Assembly: GCA_964567515.1 (NCBI GenBank)
Contig: CAZMMW010000003.1
Location: 1-32,753 of the forward strand
Length of the DNA stretch: 32,753 bases
Reading direction: 5' to 3'
Origin: JBBIVB01 sp964567515
GTDB lineage: Bacteria > Patescibacteriota > Patescibacteriia > Veblenbacterales > UBA10138
Below the pieces are notes generated by a model. It did not search any database. It was not told the origin of the DNA and was given only the letters and a program-made list of their open reading frames with translations. Below, piece after piece: positions 7,063 to 14,386 of the stretch; within the stretch, counting starts at the first letter, position 1, and each line of letters opens with the position of its first letter. A program made the translations under genes and the position numbers.

Positions 7063-7518
7063 TTACTTAGTTAAATTTATAATATCTATAATTATTCCGG
7101 CTATTAAGGCTAAAATTGTTGCACTAAAAGTTAATAAATAGTTCCACCTTTCTGTTGATGACTCTAATGATTCTAATAAATAATGCAGAGCCTCCTTATC
7201 CCGTACACCCAAAACACTCAATGGTTTTATTTTTTCATCCAATTTATAAGTCTTAATTATAGCCAACCGTTTTTTGGAAATTTGATAACGATGAACATAA
7301 TAAACAGCAAAACCGATAGTGCCCACATACCAAGCCAAACTTACCCAAAATCCGCTAAAATTATTTAGAATAATAATACTGCGATAGGCAATAATGGAAA
7401 GCAAAGCTAAAGTAAAATAAAACATTCTAACCTTAAAAGGCGCTATTTTAGTTTGTAATTCATGCGACATACTAATTAAGTCTAATAACTTTTTTGCTTT
7501 CCGCCAAGACTTTAACAA
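7063..7518 (-). CDS. Small membrane protein of unknown function
   Basis: 151 aa. Three clear hydrophobic segments: MFYFTLALLSIIAYRSIIIL (about 32-51), FWVSLAWYVGTIGFAVYYV (about 57-75) and a C-terminal WNYLLTFSATILALIAGIII (about 123-142). A charged loop between the last two contains KRLAIIKTYKLDEKIK. No known domain is recognised. It is directly upstream of the ZIP transporter with a three-base gap, suggesting co-expression, but a functional link is only suggested by position. Confidence 0.65.
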   Translation of the reverse strand: MLKSWRKAKKLLDLISMSHELQTKIAPFKVRMFYFTLALLSIIAYRSIIILNNFSGFWVSLAWYVGTIGFAVYYVHRYQISKKRLAIIKTYKLDEKIKPLSVLGVRDKEALHYLLESLESSTERWNYLLTFSATILALIAGIIIDIINLTK

Positions 7519-7597
7519 AAAACTCCTCTGCCAACTGGCGGATAGGAAGGATTTCTTAATGGGGTGATTAAACGAACAAACTTGGGAAACTGATAGG

Positions 7598-8872
7598 CTA
7601 TTGTATTTTGCTTAAAGTATTCTGGGTATCTTTCAGTGATTTGCCAAAAAGGAGTAAGCCATCTCTGTGTCCGCCCATAACTAATACACCGCGTTGTAGG
7701 CTATTTACGCTCTTCAATATTTTCCTAATTTCGCGTGTCATGTCAGGTGTTCCATAGGTTGCATTTTTAGCTGTGGTAGGTATCGTATTTCTTAATTTTT
7801 TCCAAAGTCGAGCATTATGTATGTGTACCACCGCATTTATACTCTTTGATGATTCATATACAGCAGCATGACTAAGTGACTCGGAAGACGCTATGGTGCT
7901 GCCAGAACAGGTTATGTGATTTTTTTTATAATCCCAATCGGTAACCAGTGAAAAGTGTTTTGATTTTAATGATCTTTGACCGCCAGTGGCATTGCCGGTA
8001 ATGATAAATCCATTTTTCGAGCGGTGACTTACGTTTCCAAAACCGATACCTTTCTTAGTTATGCCTATTAATCCTTTGTTATAGAAGTATTGGCGAGCCC
8101 TACTAATTTCTTTAATTAAGATCGACTTTAATGATCCGCCTTGTTTCCAAGAATAATTAAACTTAATATAACCGTCTAGTTCAGGGTAAATATCTATTAT
8201 AGGAAAAATTTCGTTCAACAATTTGACCGAATGGTTGGCTATCGGGCAGGATTTTTGCCCCACATAAATTGATATAAAATTCATTTTTTTCGCACCGACA
8301 ATATCGGTACTACAATCGTCACCTATAACAAACACTTGAAAATTATTTTTAAATAGCGCTTTTTTTAACGCGAGTTTGAAAATTGGGGCAAATGGTTTAT
8401 CCTTGCCAGCCTCCTCTGAACTGACAATAAAATCAAAATATTTCGCAATCCCCAGATATTCCAGTTTAGTTATCTGAATTTGCGCCAGAAGGTTTGAAAC
8501 TATGCCTATCTTAATATTATTTTGTTTGATAACTTGCAATGTTTTTTTAACGGTTTTGAAAAGTCTAAGATGTTTGTACGTAGTCTGCCAATAAAGGTTG
8601 GAAATTCTATTTAGCAACCCTGGTTGTATAGGCAAATCAAGTAGCTCAAACATCTTTTGAAAATACAGAAAGCGATTATGTGACGACGCTACCGGTCCAA
8701 GGAGTTTATGAACACTTTGTCTCGATTCTTTATAGAGAAAATCAAATTGTTTTTTGTTTAGTTCAGGTTTGATTCGATGCAAAAATTTATAGCATTCATT
8801 CCGTGCGCGAATATAGGCTTCGCTCGAATTGCACAGGGTATCATCGATATCAATAAGCAATAGTTTTTCCAT
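7598..8872 (-). CDS. HAD hydrolase fused to a class II aldolase/adducin domain
   Basis: 424 aa, two domains. Residues 1-230 are a HAD phosphatase: motif I LLIDIDDTLCNS (nucleophile Asp8 and acid Asp10), motif II IGIVSN, motif III Lys in EEAGKDKPFAPIF, motif IV VIGDDCSTDIVGA. Residues about 240-424 are a class II aldolase/adducin fold: GFGNVSHR, FIITGNATGG, IASSESLSHAAVYE (the Glu after SS is the catalytic position), then VVHIHN and MGGHRDG supplying the three zinc His. Both active sites look complete. The order is the reverse of the MtnB-MtnC fusion of methionine salvage, and the HAD motif (DIDDT rather than DIEGTT) is not MtnC-like, so that pathway is unlikely. A sugar-phosphate or nucleotide scavenging role is inference. 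The promoter places the transcription start at or next to the ATG. Confidence 0.85.
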   Translation of the reverse strand: MEKLLLIDIDDTLCNSSEAYIRARNECYKFLHRIKPELNKKQFDFLYKESRQSVHKLLGPVASSHNRFLYFQKMFELLDLPIQPGLLNRISNLYWQTTYKHLRLFKTVKKTLQVIKQNNIKIGIVSNLLAQIQITKLEYLGIAKYFDFIVSSEEAGKDKPFAPIFKLALKKALFKNNFQVFVIGDDCSTDIVGAKKMNFISIYVGQKSCPIANHSVKLLNEIFPIIDIYPELDGYIKFNYSWKQGGSLKSILIKEISRARQYFYNKGLIGITKKGIGFGNVSHRSKNGFIITGNATGGQRSLKSKHFSLVTDWDYKKNHITCSGSTIASSESLSHAAVYESSKSINAVVHIHNARLWKKLRNTIPTTAKNATYGTPDMTREIRKILKSVNSLQRGVLVMGGHRDGLLLFGKSLKDTQNTLSKIQ

Positions 8873-8878
8873 AATTAA

Positions 8879-8907
8879 ATTATAGTTTAGTTAAGATGAC
8901 TAGCCAA
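8879..8907 (-). promoter_or_regulatory. Promoter giving a leaderless mRNA for the HAD-aldolase gene
   Basis: On the minus strand TTGGCT (8907-8902), a 17-base spacer and a perfect TATAAT (8884-8879). Only six bases separate the -10 box from the ATG at 8872, so the transcript should begin at the start codon itself. No Shine-Dalgarno site is possible. Confidence 0.65.
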
Positions 8908-9002
8908 TATAAGACTTTTTTATTTCGAAGTTCGTCACCCCCTAGATGGGTATCTTAAATCGCAAAATTGAGCGAACTTAAATTAACCGCTTAACTAAAA
9001 AA

Positions 9003-9021
9003 TCCCTCGTTTGAGCGAGAG
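9003..9021 (-). terminator. Intrinsic terminator after tRNA-His
   Basis: On the minus strand CTCTCG, loop CTCAAA, CGAGGG (one G-T pair) is followed by a run of six T. It closes the unit that runs from tRNA-Arg(TCT) through three protein genes to tRNA-His. Confidence 0.7.
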
Positions 9022-9030
9022 ACTCCTTGA

Positions 9031-9105
9031 TGGGGTGGCTAGAGGGAGTTAAACCCTCACTAAGGGCTCCACAGGCCCCTGTGCTATCGCTACACCATAG
9101 CCACC
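9031..9105 (-). tRNA. tRNA-His (anticodon GTG) with altered elbow
   Basis: The acceptor GTGGCTA/TAGCCAC carries the extra 5' G opposite C73 that is the identity mark of tRNA-His. The anticodon loop is CTGTGGA, giving GTG, and CCA is encoded. Unusually, the D-loop is only AGCGATA and lacks the GG pair, and the T-loop is TTTAACT with U instead of C56. Both sides of the normal G19-C56 contact are thus changed together. Confidence 0.92.
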
Positions 9106-9139
9106 ATAAAGCAAACGCAAAAAGATTTTAGCACTAAAC

Positions 9140-10393
9140 TTATTTATATTCAAGCTCCTGTTCCTGGGGCTTATCCATAACTGAAATCCAAATATTACCT
9201 GGAAGTAAAGGTAAATAACTGCCATCTTCTGCTAAAAATTTAGTAGTAGAATTTAAATTATCCCGATACCATTTACCTTGATAAACTTTACCTCCAACAA
9301 ATAAATAAACTCGACCGCTACCGATGGTTTTGATATTTACCCGCAACAAAGGATCTTTGGGAATTGGTGTAATATCAGTAAACATCACTATTAAATTCTT
9401 CACCTGCAATTGTTGGTTAGTGATTTTATCAAGGTGCGCTTTACCATCCATTGATCTTAAATAAACACCAGTGTTCTCTTGATATTTCCATAGAACGTCA
9501 TAAGTTAAGGGGTAATAAGGAACCAAAACTTGAGTAGCAACTTCACCTACTAATTGGGGTTTTATGTCGCTAGTTGGATGATACAACCAACCTTGCAAAC
9601 TATTGGTAACAGGCCAATTTTGCGTCATGGCATAATCATAAAATCTAGTAGCGCTAGTGTATAAATTATGTGGCTTACTTTCATTTTCTTCCCGCCAATA
9701 GGCGCCACTATAAGAAAATTCGTTTACGTCTTGTACACCAGGAACTCCTTTAGCTAATATCGCTAAAGCTTCGGGAGATCCTCCACTATGAGCATAAAAA
9801 CCAGCCACTTCTCTAACCCAATCAATAAAATAAGATCGAGCGCTTCTAACTGGACCTATTTTAGCTGGTAGGCCTTTTTGAAAAATAGCTAAAAACCTAG
9901 TAATACCGCCCTCGGTAGGAGCTTCCCAAACCAAATCAGCAAACGATAAACCGGCCTGTGGTCGGCTGGTTGGATAATTTTCTACTACTACAGCCAATGG
10001 CCTTCTCTCTGCCACCTCCGGCATAATCAACTCGCCAGTTAAAATAGAAGTTAAAGTATTCGATTGACTCTGAAGTAAAACACTATTATTTACTATTGGA
10101 GTTGTAGGTAATTTAACATTATATGTTAGTGGCGCCATGATCATTGCTGTGATAATTAATAAAATAGTGATTAATAAACCAGTAAACCAAATAGCATGCT
10201 GCCACAAATAAATCCCTCTCTTTTTAGACAAAGAGGATTTTGTCGGTGTAACAATTTTGGGAATTACTGGAGTAACTGGTTTGCTCGCGATAGTTGGAGC
10301 AGATTTCTCTTTAATAAGAGACGATCTAATTTTAGTAACTTTTACTTTAATAACTTTATTATCATTTTTTTTGGTTGTTTTAGTGGTGGACAT
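9140..10393 (-). CDS. Membrane-anchored DUF3048 (YerB-like) protein
   Basis: 417 aa. A lysine- and threonine-rich cytoplasmic N-terminus (about 1-65) is followed by one membrane helix (WFTGLLITILLIITAMIMAP, about 69-88) and an extracytoplasmic DUF3048 region. Family signatures are RRPLAVVVENYPTSRPQAGL, DLVWEAPTEGGITRFLAIF, KIGPVRSARSYFIDWVRE and YAHSGGSPEAL. The YerB family is found at the cell surface of Firmicutes and is common in Patescibacteria; its biochemical role is not established. The gene follows cutA by 24 bases and precedes tRNA-His, so it belongs to a mixed protein-tRNA transcript. Confidence 0.88.
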   Translation of the reverse strand: MSTTKTTKKNDNKVIKVKVTKIRSSLIKEKSAPTIASKPVTPVIPKIVTPTKSSLSKKRGIYLWQHAIWFTGLLITILLIITAMIMAPLTYNVKLPTTPIVNNSVLLQSQSNTLTSILTGELIMPEVAERRPLAVVVENYPTSRPQAGLSFADLVWEAPTEGGITRFLAIFQKGLPAKIGPVRSARSYFIDWVREVAGFYAHSGGSPEALAILAKGVPGVQDVNEFSYSGAYWREENESKPHNLYTSATRFYDYAMTQNWPVTNSLQGWLYHPTSDIKPQLVGEVATQVLVPYYPLTYDVLWKYQENTGVYLRSMDGKAHLDKITNQQLQVKNLIVMFTDITPIPKDPLLRVNIKTIGSGRVYLFVGGKVYQGKWYRDNLNSTTKFLAEDGSYLPLLPGNIWISVMDKPQEQELEYK

Positions 10394-10417
10394 ATTTTTC
10401 CTCCTAAATATTTAAAA

Positions 10418-10741
10418 TTATTTAAGTTCAACACGGAGCCAGTTATTATATTCTTCATCTAAACTATTGGCTACTTGCAAACTAATAAAAGGTGCTAAAT
10501 ATGAATGCCTTGATTGTATCATTTTTTTTAACTTTTGAGCATAATCAGGAAGACTAACCAAACTCAGAAGACAACCCTTGCCTCGAGTTATTTTATTTTT
10601 CCGTGGCGGCCAAAAATAACGTGAGTAAATAATTGGGTAGATATCATAGCAAGTCGCCAATCTTTGTTTTAGTGCTAAATCGCCAATTCGTTTAGCTTCT
10701 TTTAAATTAGGACAAGTTGTCTCAATTAAAATAAATTTCAT
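10418..10741 (-). CDS. cutA: CutA1-like divalent cation tolerance protein
   Basis: 107 aa, the standard CutA length. The trimeric ferredoxin-like fold is suggested by FILIETTCPNLKEAKRIGDL, then QRLATCYDIYPIIYSRYFWP (the family's RLAACVNI...SIYRW segment) and YLAPFISLQVANSLDEEYNNW (the family's YEVPEI...YLxW end). The sequence is divergent, and the loop between the second and third strands is basic (PPRKNKITRGKG). The family is linked to copper tolerance and other signalling roles that remain debated. Its start overlaps the hydrolase stop by four bases (ATGA). Confidence 0.8.
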   Translation of the reverse strand: MKFILIETTCPNLKEAKRIGDLALKQRLATCYDIYPIIYSRYFWPPRKNKITRGKGCLLSLVSLPDYAQKLKKMIQSRHSYLAPFISLQVANSLDEEYNNWLRVELK

Positions 10742-11646
10742 AATAATCCTTTAGCCCAATTAGCAACTACTCGGCCCAATTGTTTTTCTTTTCTATAAAA
10801 TCCGTGATCAGCTCCTTTAATAATCTTACCTATAAACTCCTTGGTATTTACGGCTTTATTTTTAAAAGTATTAATAAAATTTTGAGGGGCTCTATCTAAA
10901 TATTCATCCTTGTCCCCAATTAAAACTAAAACTGGAATCTTAATAGCGGCCAACTCTTTAAATTTGGCTTTTTTGTCATAATAAGGAAAAACATCTTCTG
11001 GAGTACCTGGAGTATATAAACTTATATAACGAGCTGCGGTAATCGGAACCGGGCTTAATATATAAGGCAAAAGTTGGTGTGGATTCTTTTTATTTAAAAT
11101 CTTTACCTTTCTGATAATAGTATTATAACGTTTATCTAACTCCTGTTTTTTGCCAGCATAATCATTCATGGGGCCAACTAGACCAATACCAGCTACCCGC
11201 CGATCATATTGTTTATACATATAATACAAAATCTTATTAGCCCCAGTACTATGCCCTACCAAAAAAATTTTCCTAATACCTCGCTGATATAAAAACTGTA
11301 TCATAGCTTCAATGTCCCAAATACTCTCTTTAAAATTTTCTAACCCGCCACCAATAATCCTTTTAGTCTTATGTTTAATGCTAGTAGGCGTCCTTTTGAA
11401 AAATCTAGACATTGCTCCGGAGCCACGTGTATTAAAAGAGGTAAAAGCAAAGTTATTTTGAATACAAATTTCAGATAAAACCTTAATTCTTTCACCGCCA
11501 CCATAAAAATTGCCCATCAGACCGTGTACCCAAATAATTGCTTGGGTGGTTTTGCGATCAGGCAAAAACAATAGACCATCTAACCACAAATTGTCTTTAG
11601 TTAAAACTCTTTCTAAACTAACTTTCATATTTTTATAATCATTCAC
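10738..11646 (-). CDS. Alpha/beta hydrolase
   Basis: 302 aa. Fold landmarks are WVHGLMGNFYGGGERI (oxyanion region), FNTRGSGAMSRF, the nucleophile elbow LVGHSTGANKI (Ser in GHSTG, about residue 130), the Asp in VLIGDKDEYLD and the His in GADHGFYRKEK, giving a complete Ser-Asp-His triad. It resembles UPF0613/DUF1749-type cytoplasmic hydrolases; the substrate is unknown. tRNA-Arg(TCT) ends only ten bases upstream of the ATG, so the mRNA start is probably produced by tRNA 3' processing. Downstream it overlaps cutA by four bases. Confidence 0.85.
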   Translation of the reverse strand: MNDYKNMKVSLERVLTKDNLWLDGLLFLPDRKTTQAIIWVHGLMGNFYGGGERIKVLSEICIQNNFAFTSFNTRGSGAMSRFFKRTPTSIKHKTKRIIGGGLENFKESIWDIEAMIQFLYQRGIRKIFLVGHSTGANKILYYMYKQYDRRVAGIGLVGPMNDYAGKKQELDKRYNTIIRKVKILNKKNPHQLLPYILSPVPITAARYISLYTPGTPEDVFPYYDKKAKFKELAAIKIPVLVLIGDKDEYLDRAPQNFINTFKNKAVNTKEFIGKIIKGADHGFYRKEKQLGRVVANWAKGLL

Positions 11647-11656
11647 TTTTTGTTTC

Positions 11657-11728
11657 TGCCCCCGAGAGGAATCGAACCTCTATCAGCGGCTTAGAAGTCC
11701 GCGGTTCTATCCATTGAACTACAGGGGC
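11657..11728 (-). tRNA. tRNA-Arg (anticodon TCT)
   Basis: Reverse-strand cloverleaf with acceptor GCCCCTG/CGGGGGC (one wobble pair), D-arm with GTTCAATGGATAGAAC, anticodon loop CTTCTAA giving TCT and T-loop TTCGATT. The innermost anticodon-stem pair is A-G. CCA is not encoded. It is the first gene of a mixed operon with the hydrolase, cutA, the DUF3048 gene and tRNA-His. Confidence 0.93.
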
Positions 11729-11770
11729 AAAAATAAAAAATAATGACTAATAAATTTTTTGTATCTTAAT

Positions 11771-11801
11771 ATCTTATGCCTTATTTTGCTATCTTTGTCA
11801 A
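11771..11801 (-). promoter_or_regulatory. Probable promoter of the tRNA-Arg/hydrolase/cutA unit
   Basis: On the minus strand TTGACA (11801-11796) overlaps the xer stop codon. A TAAGAT (11776-11771) follows after 19 bases, a longer spacer than ideal. The start would be about 35 bases before tRNA-Arg. Confidence 0.4.
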
Positions 11802-12751
11802 CCTTTTCTGCGTCGAGAATGAAAAGCTCGATACACCTCTTTTAGTTGTTTATCAGTTACATGCGTATAAACTTGGGTAGTGGTAATACTGGAGTGGCCA
11901 AGCATTGTTTGCACTGCCCTTAAATCAGCGCCGGACGATAACAAATCTGTGGCAAAAGAGTGGCGTAAGGTATGAGGAGTAACTTTTTTAGAAATACCCG
12001 CTACTTTGCGATAATATTCTATAGAACGTTGAACGCTACGAGCCGTTAAAGGGTGTGGTCTTTTCTGATCTTTTTCTCTGTCTTTAGCTGCCCGATCATG
12101 CCCCACCAACAAAGAAGGGTCCAAATCGGTACGAGCTTCTAAATATTTTTTCAAATGATGACGTGACTGTTCTGATAAAAAAACTAATCTGACTTTTCCT
12201 CCCTTGCCTCTAACTGATAACTCATCTTTATTTAAATTTATCTGCTCTCTTTTTAAATTAACCAATTCTGATATACGCAAACCAGTAGAAAATAATAATT
12301 CTAAAATTGCCTTGTCACGCAGTTTAATTATCTCGATTTCGTTAGTCTTAAGCGGCGCTTCTAATAATCTTTCTAAATCAGTTCCTTCCAAAAACTCTAC
12401 TTGCCTATCAGCTTGTTTGGCTAATTCTATTTTTTCCGGAGACAGAGATGTGATATCTCGCTTACGCAGATATTTAAGCAGCGACCGCAAAGCTATCAAG
12501 TGATAATTTTGTGTAGCGCGGGAAAGCTCATGATTCCCTCGTCCTTCAAATCTATTAAGCCAAAGACGAAAAACTCTTACCTGATCTAAAGTTATGTCTT
12601 CCGTTTTAGGCAGGCGACTCAATTTATTTTTTAACCAAACTAAAAATCTAGTTAAATAAAAATCATAATTACGCACGGTCAATTTACTGCGCCCGCGTTC
12701 TATTTCTAAATACTCTAAAAAGTCGTGAAGTAAATCATGCAGAGAAGCCAT
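11798..12751 (-). CDS. Tyrosine recombinase of the XerC/XerD type
   Basis: 317 aa, the Xer length. An N-terminal SAM-like core-binding domain (LLHDFLEYLEIERGRSKLTV and following) precedes the catalytic domain. Catalytic residues visible are Arg in STGLRISEL, Lys in RGKGGKVRLV, His-x-x-Arg in PHTLRHSFATDLL, His in MLGHSSITTTQ and the nucleophile Tyr in VYTHV. Xer enzymes resolve chromosome dimers at dif with FtsK. The location next to ordinary housekeeping genes and the full catalytic set suggest the cellular Xer rather than a phage integrase. It has its own nearly leaderless promoter. Whether it is XerC or XerD, or works alone as XerH/XerS-type enzymes do, cannot be decided. Confidence 0.9.
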   Translation of the reverse strand: MASLHDLLHDFLEYLEIERGRSKLTVRNYDFYLTRFLVWLKNKLSRLPKTEDITLDQVRVFRLWLNRFEGRGNHELSRATQNYHLIALRSLLKYLRKRDITSLSPEKIELAKQADRQVEFLEGTDLERLLEAPLKTNEIEIIKLRDKAILELLFSTGLRISELVNLKREQINLNKDELSVRGKGGKVRLVFLSEQSRHHLKKYLEARTDLDPSLLVGHDRAAKDREKDQKRPHPLTARSVQRSIEYYRKVAGISKKVTPHTLRHSFATDLLSSGADLRAVQTMLGHSSITTTQVYTHVTDKQLKEVYRAFHSRRRKG

Positions 12752-12762
12752 ATTGCTTATTC

Positions 12763-12791
12763 ATTTTACGACACTGTTGACAAAATATCAA
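12763..12791 (-). promoter_or_regulatory. Promoter for the Xer gene, nearly leaderless
   Basis: On the minus strand TTGATA (12791-12786), a 17-base spacer and TAAAAT (12768-12763). Eleven bases lie between the -10 box and the ATG, leaving a 5' leader of about four or five bases. Confidence 0.6.
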
Positions 12792-12805
12792 TCTTGCGCC
12801 ATACT
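12777..12805 (+). promoter_or_regulatory. Divergent promoter for the 121-aa membrane gene
   Basis: On the plus strand TTGACA (12777-12782), 17 bases, then CATACT (12800-12805). The -35 half lies inside the opposing Xer promoter, so the two polymerases would compete. The -10 match is weak. Confidence 0.35.
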
Positions 12806-12851
12806 TAAATGTTTTAAAAATAAAAATTATTCAACTCAAAAAAGGTAAAAA

Positions 12852-13217
12852 ATGGTAATAAAATTAACAACAAAAGAAAAAGGAATTCTTTATAAAACAA
12901 TAAAGATTCTACTCATCGGGGTGGTGCTTTTGGGGTGTTTGATACTGATGGTTTATTTATTAAATCTTTGGTACATATCACTAACCGAGAACGACCCTAT
13001 TTATAATTTTAATCAATCATATCGTAGCTTCTGGGCTATGGTTTGGGGTACGATCTGGTTATTAATCAAATGGGCTCTATACGGAATGATTGTCATCATA
13101 ACATTCCTGCTTGGTTATTTACCTTGGCATTTCCCCACGGGAGCTTTACTGATTTATAGCGTGATAACCCTAATTATACTAGGTAAGGCGCTAGGTTCTG
13201 GCGGAGGCCATCATTAA
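12852..13217 (+). CDS. Small three-helix membrane protein of unknown function
   Basis: 121 aa. Hydrophobic segments are TIKILLIGVVLLGCLILMVY (about 16-35), FWAMVWGTIWLLIKWALYGM (about 59-78) running into IVIITFLLGYL, and GALLIYSVITLIILGKALG near the end. It finishes in a Gly-rich, His-His tail (GSGGGHH). An AAAGGT ribosome-binding site precedes the ATG and a strong terminator follows, so it is a stand-alone gene. No domain is recognised. Confidence 0.65.
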   Translation: MVIKLTTKEKGILYKTIKILLIGVVLLGCLILMVYLLNLWYISLTENDPIYNFNQSYRSFWAMVWGTIWLLIKWALYGMIVIITFLLGYLPWHFPTGALLIYSVITLIILGKALGSGGGHH

Positions 13218-13230
13218 AACACTTAAAACA

Positions 13231-13260
13231 AACCGTTGTTAAAAAACGACAACGGTTTTT
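13231..13260 (+). terminator. Intrinsic terminator of the 121-aa gene
   Basis: Perfect 9-bp stem AACCGTTGT/ACAACGGTT with a nine-base loop and a T-run immediately after. It separates this gene from rpsO. Confidence 0.85.
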
Positions 13261-13275
13261 CATTTTTTCAAATAC

Positions 13276-13304
13276 TTGATCAAAATCATATTATATGTTA
13301 ATCT
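13276..13304 (+). promoter_or_regulatory. Promoter for rpsO
   Basis: TTGATC (13276-13281), 17-base spacer, TAATCT (13299-13304). Transcription near 13311 gives a leader of about 75 bases that can fold locally (GTTC/GAAC at about 13334-13344). S15 represses its own leader in several bacteria; whether it does so here is not shown. Confidence 0.5.
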
Positions 13305-13385
13305 ATCATCGTTAATAATTATCGCTTGGCTTGGTTCGCGGAACATTATCCTCTTCCGTTTACTAGGCAAGTGGAAAGGAAAATT

Positions 13386-13733
13386 ATGTTAGATAAACAA
13401 ACCAAGGATAAAATTATTGGTAAATTTAAGACACATGCCCAAGACACGGGTTCGGCCGAGGTCCAGATTGCTATTCTAACCGAAGAAATTAATCGTCTAA
13501 CCGAACACCTAAAAACTCATAAAAAAGATTTTTCTTCTCGTCGTGGTCTACTTAAAAAAATTAGCCAACGACGTCGTTTGCTTAAATTCCTAAAGCGAGA
13601 AAATGAAAAATCCTTTGAGCGGGTAGTAAAAAAACTTAAAATTAATATAAAAATCTCTGATATACCACAAGAATTACCCGAGGAGATAGAAGAAGGGCTA
13701 GAAGCTGAAAAAACAGATGATATAAATAATTAA
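13386..13733 (+). CDS. rpsO: 30S ribosomal protein S15
   Basis: 115 aa from the ATG at 13386, which has AAGGAAA upstream; the frame is open further 5' but without a site. S15 binds the 16S rRNA central domain early in 30S assembly. Family motifs seen are HAQDTGSAEVQIAILTEEIN, LTEHLKTHKKDFSSRRGLL and SQRRRLLKFLKREN. The ordinary protein ends near residue 89. Here an acidic extension of about 26 residues follows (PQELPEEIEEGLEAEKTDD). The NYN-domain gene begins two bases after the stop and pnp follows, so rpsO-NYN-pnp is probably one operon with an inserted gene relative to the common rpsO-pnp pair. Confidence 0.95.
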   Translation: MLDKQTKDKIIGKFKTHAQDTGSAEVQIAILTEEINRLTEHLKTHKKDFSSRRGLLKKISQRRRLLKFLKRENEKSFERVVKKLKINIKISDIPQELPEEIEEGLEAEKTDDINN

Positions 13734-13735
13734 TT

Positions 13736-14239
13736 ATGGCTCAACACAAAGAACAACGTGTAGGAATCTTTCTGGATGTACAAAATATGTATTATTCCGG
13801 CCGCAATTTATATGGCGCTAAAGTAAATTTTGGTGCAATTTTAGAACAGGCTGTCGGTAACCGTAAATTAATTCGTGCTATCGCCTATGTAATTAAAGCC
13901 GAAGCACCGGAAGAATTGAAATTTTTTGAAGCCCTAGACAAACAAGGCTTTGAACTAAAAATGAAAGACTTGCAAATTTTCTCTAGTGGTTTTAAAAAAG
14001 GCGATTGGGACGTAGGCTTAGCTATTGATGCTATTTCCATGGCGCCTAAACTAGATGTAATAATCTTAGTTACTGGCGACGGTGATTTTGTGCCTTTGGT
14101 TCGATATTTACAATTTTTAGGACAACGGGTTGAGGTCTTAGGTTTTGATCAAACTACTTCTCAAAAATTAACAGAAGCAGTAGATAACTTTTTTGATCTA
14201 TCAATTAATCCAAAAAAATTCTTAATCTATAAAAAATAA
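13736..14239 (+). CDS. NYN-domain (LabA/DUF88) putative ribonuclease
   Basis: 167 aa, a complete NYN domain. The PIN-like acidic residues appear in GIFLDVQNMYY (first Asp), WDVGLAIDAI (second Asp) and VILVTGDGDFVPLVRYL (the GDxDF motif), all matching the LabA/YaiI-type fold that binds a metal for RNA cleavage. It lies between rpsO and pnp with two bases to the former, so a role in RNA turnover alongside PNPase is a reasonable inference. Substrate is unknown. Confidence 0.85.
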   Translation: MAQHKEQRVGIFLDVQNMYYSGRNLYGAKVNFGAILEQAVGNRKLIRAIAYVIKAEAPEELKFFEALDKQGFELKMKDLQIFSSGFKKGDWDVGLAIDAISMAPKLDVIILVTGDGDFVPLVRYLQFLGQRVEVLGFDQTTSQKLTEAVDNFFDLSINPKKFLIYKK

Positions 14240-14249
14240 TTGTTAACTT

Positions 14250-14364
14250 AACAAGGAGCAAGCGTCCGGTTTTAACGGGTGTTGTTTGAAAAGAACTTAG
14301 CTTAAGTATAAAAAACTCAAGTTAAACTCTTCTCAAATAACATCTATCGGCACCTCTCCTTGTT
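14250..14364 (+). promoter_or_regulatory. Large folded leader upstream of pnp
   Basis: The 147-base gap before pnp folds as a single long hairpin. The outer arms AACAAGGAG (14250-14258) and CTCCTTGTT (14356-14364) are perfectly complementary. The middle arms 14281-14295 and 14327-14341 pair over about 13 of 15 positions, and TTAGCTTAAG pairs with CTCAAGTTAA inside that. A small CCG/CGG hairpin sits on the 5' side. No T-run follows, so it is not a terminator. In E. coli the pnp leader hairpin is cut by RNase III and then used by PNPase to repress its own synthesis. A similar role here is inference from position and shape. Confidence 0.6.
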
Positions 14365-14386
14365 GGGCTTCTAAGGAAAATTATAT

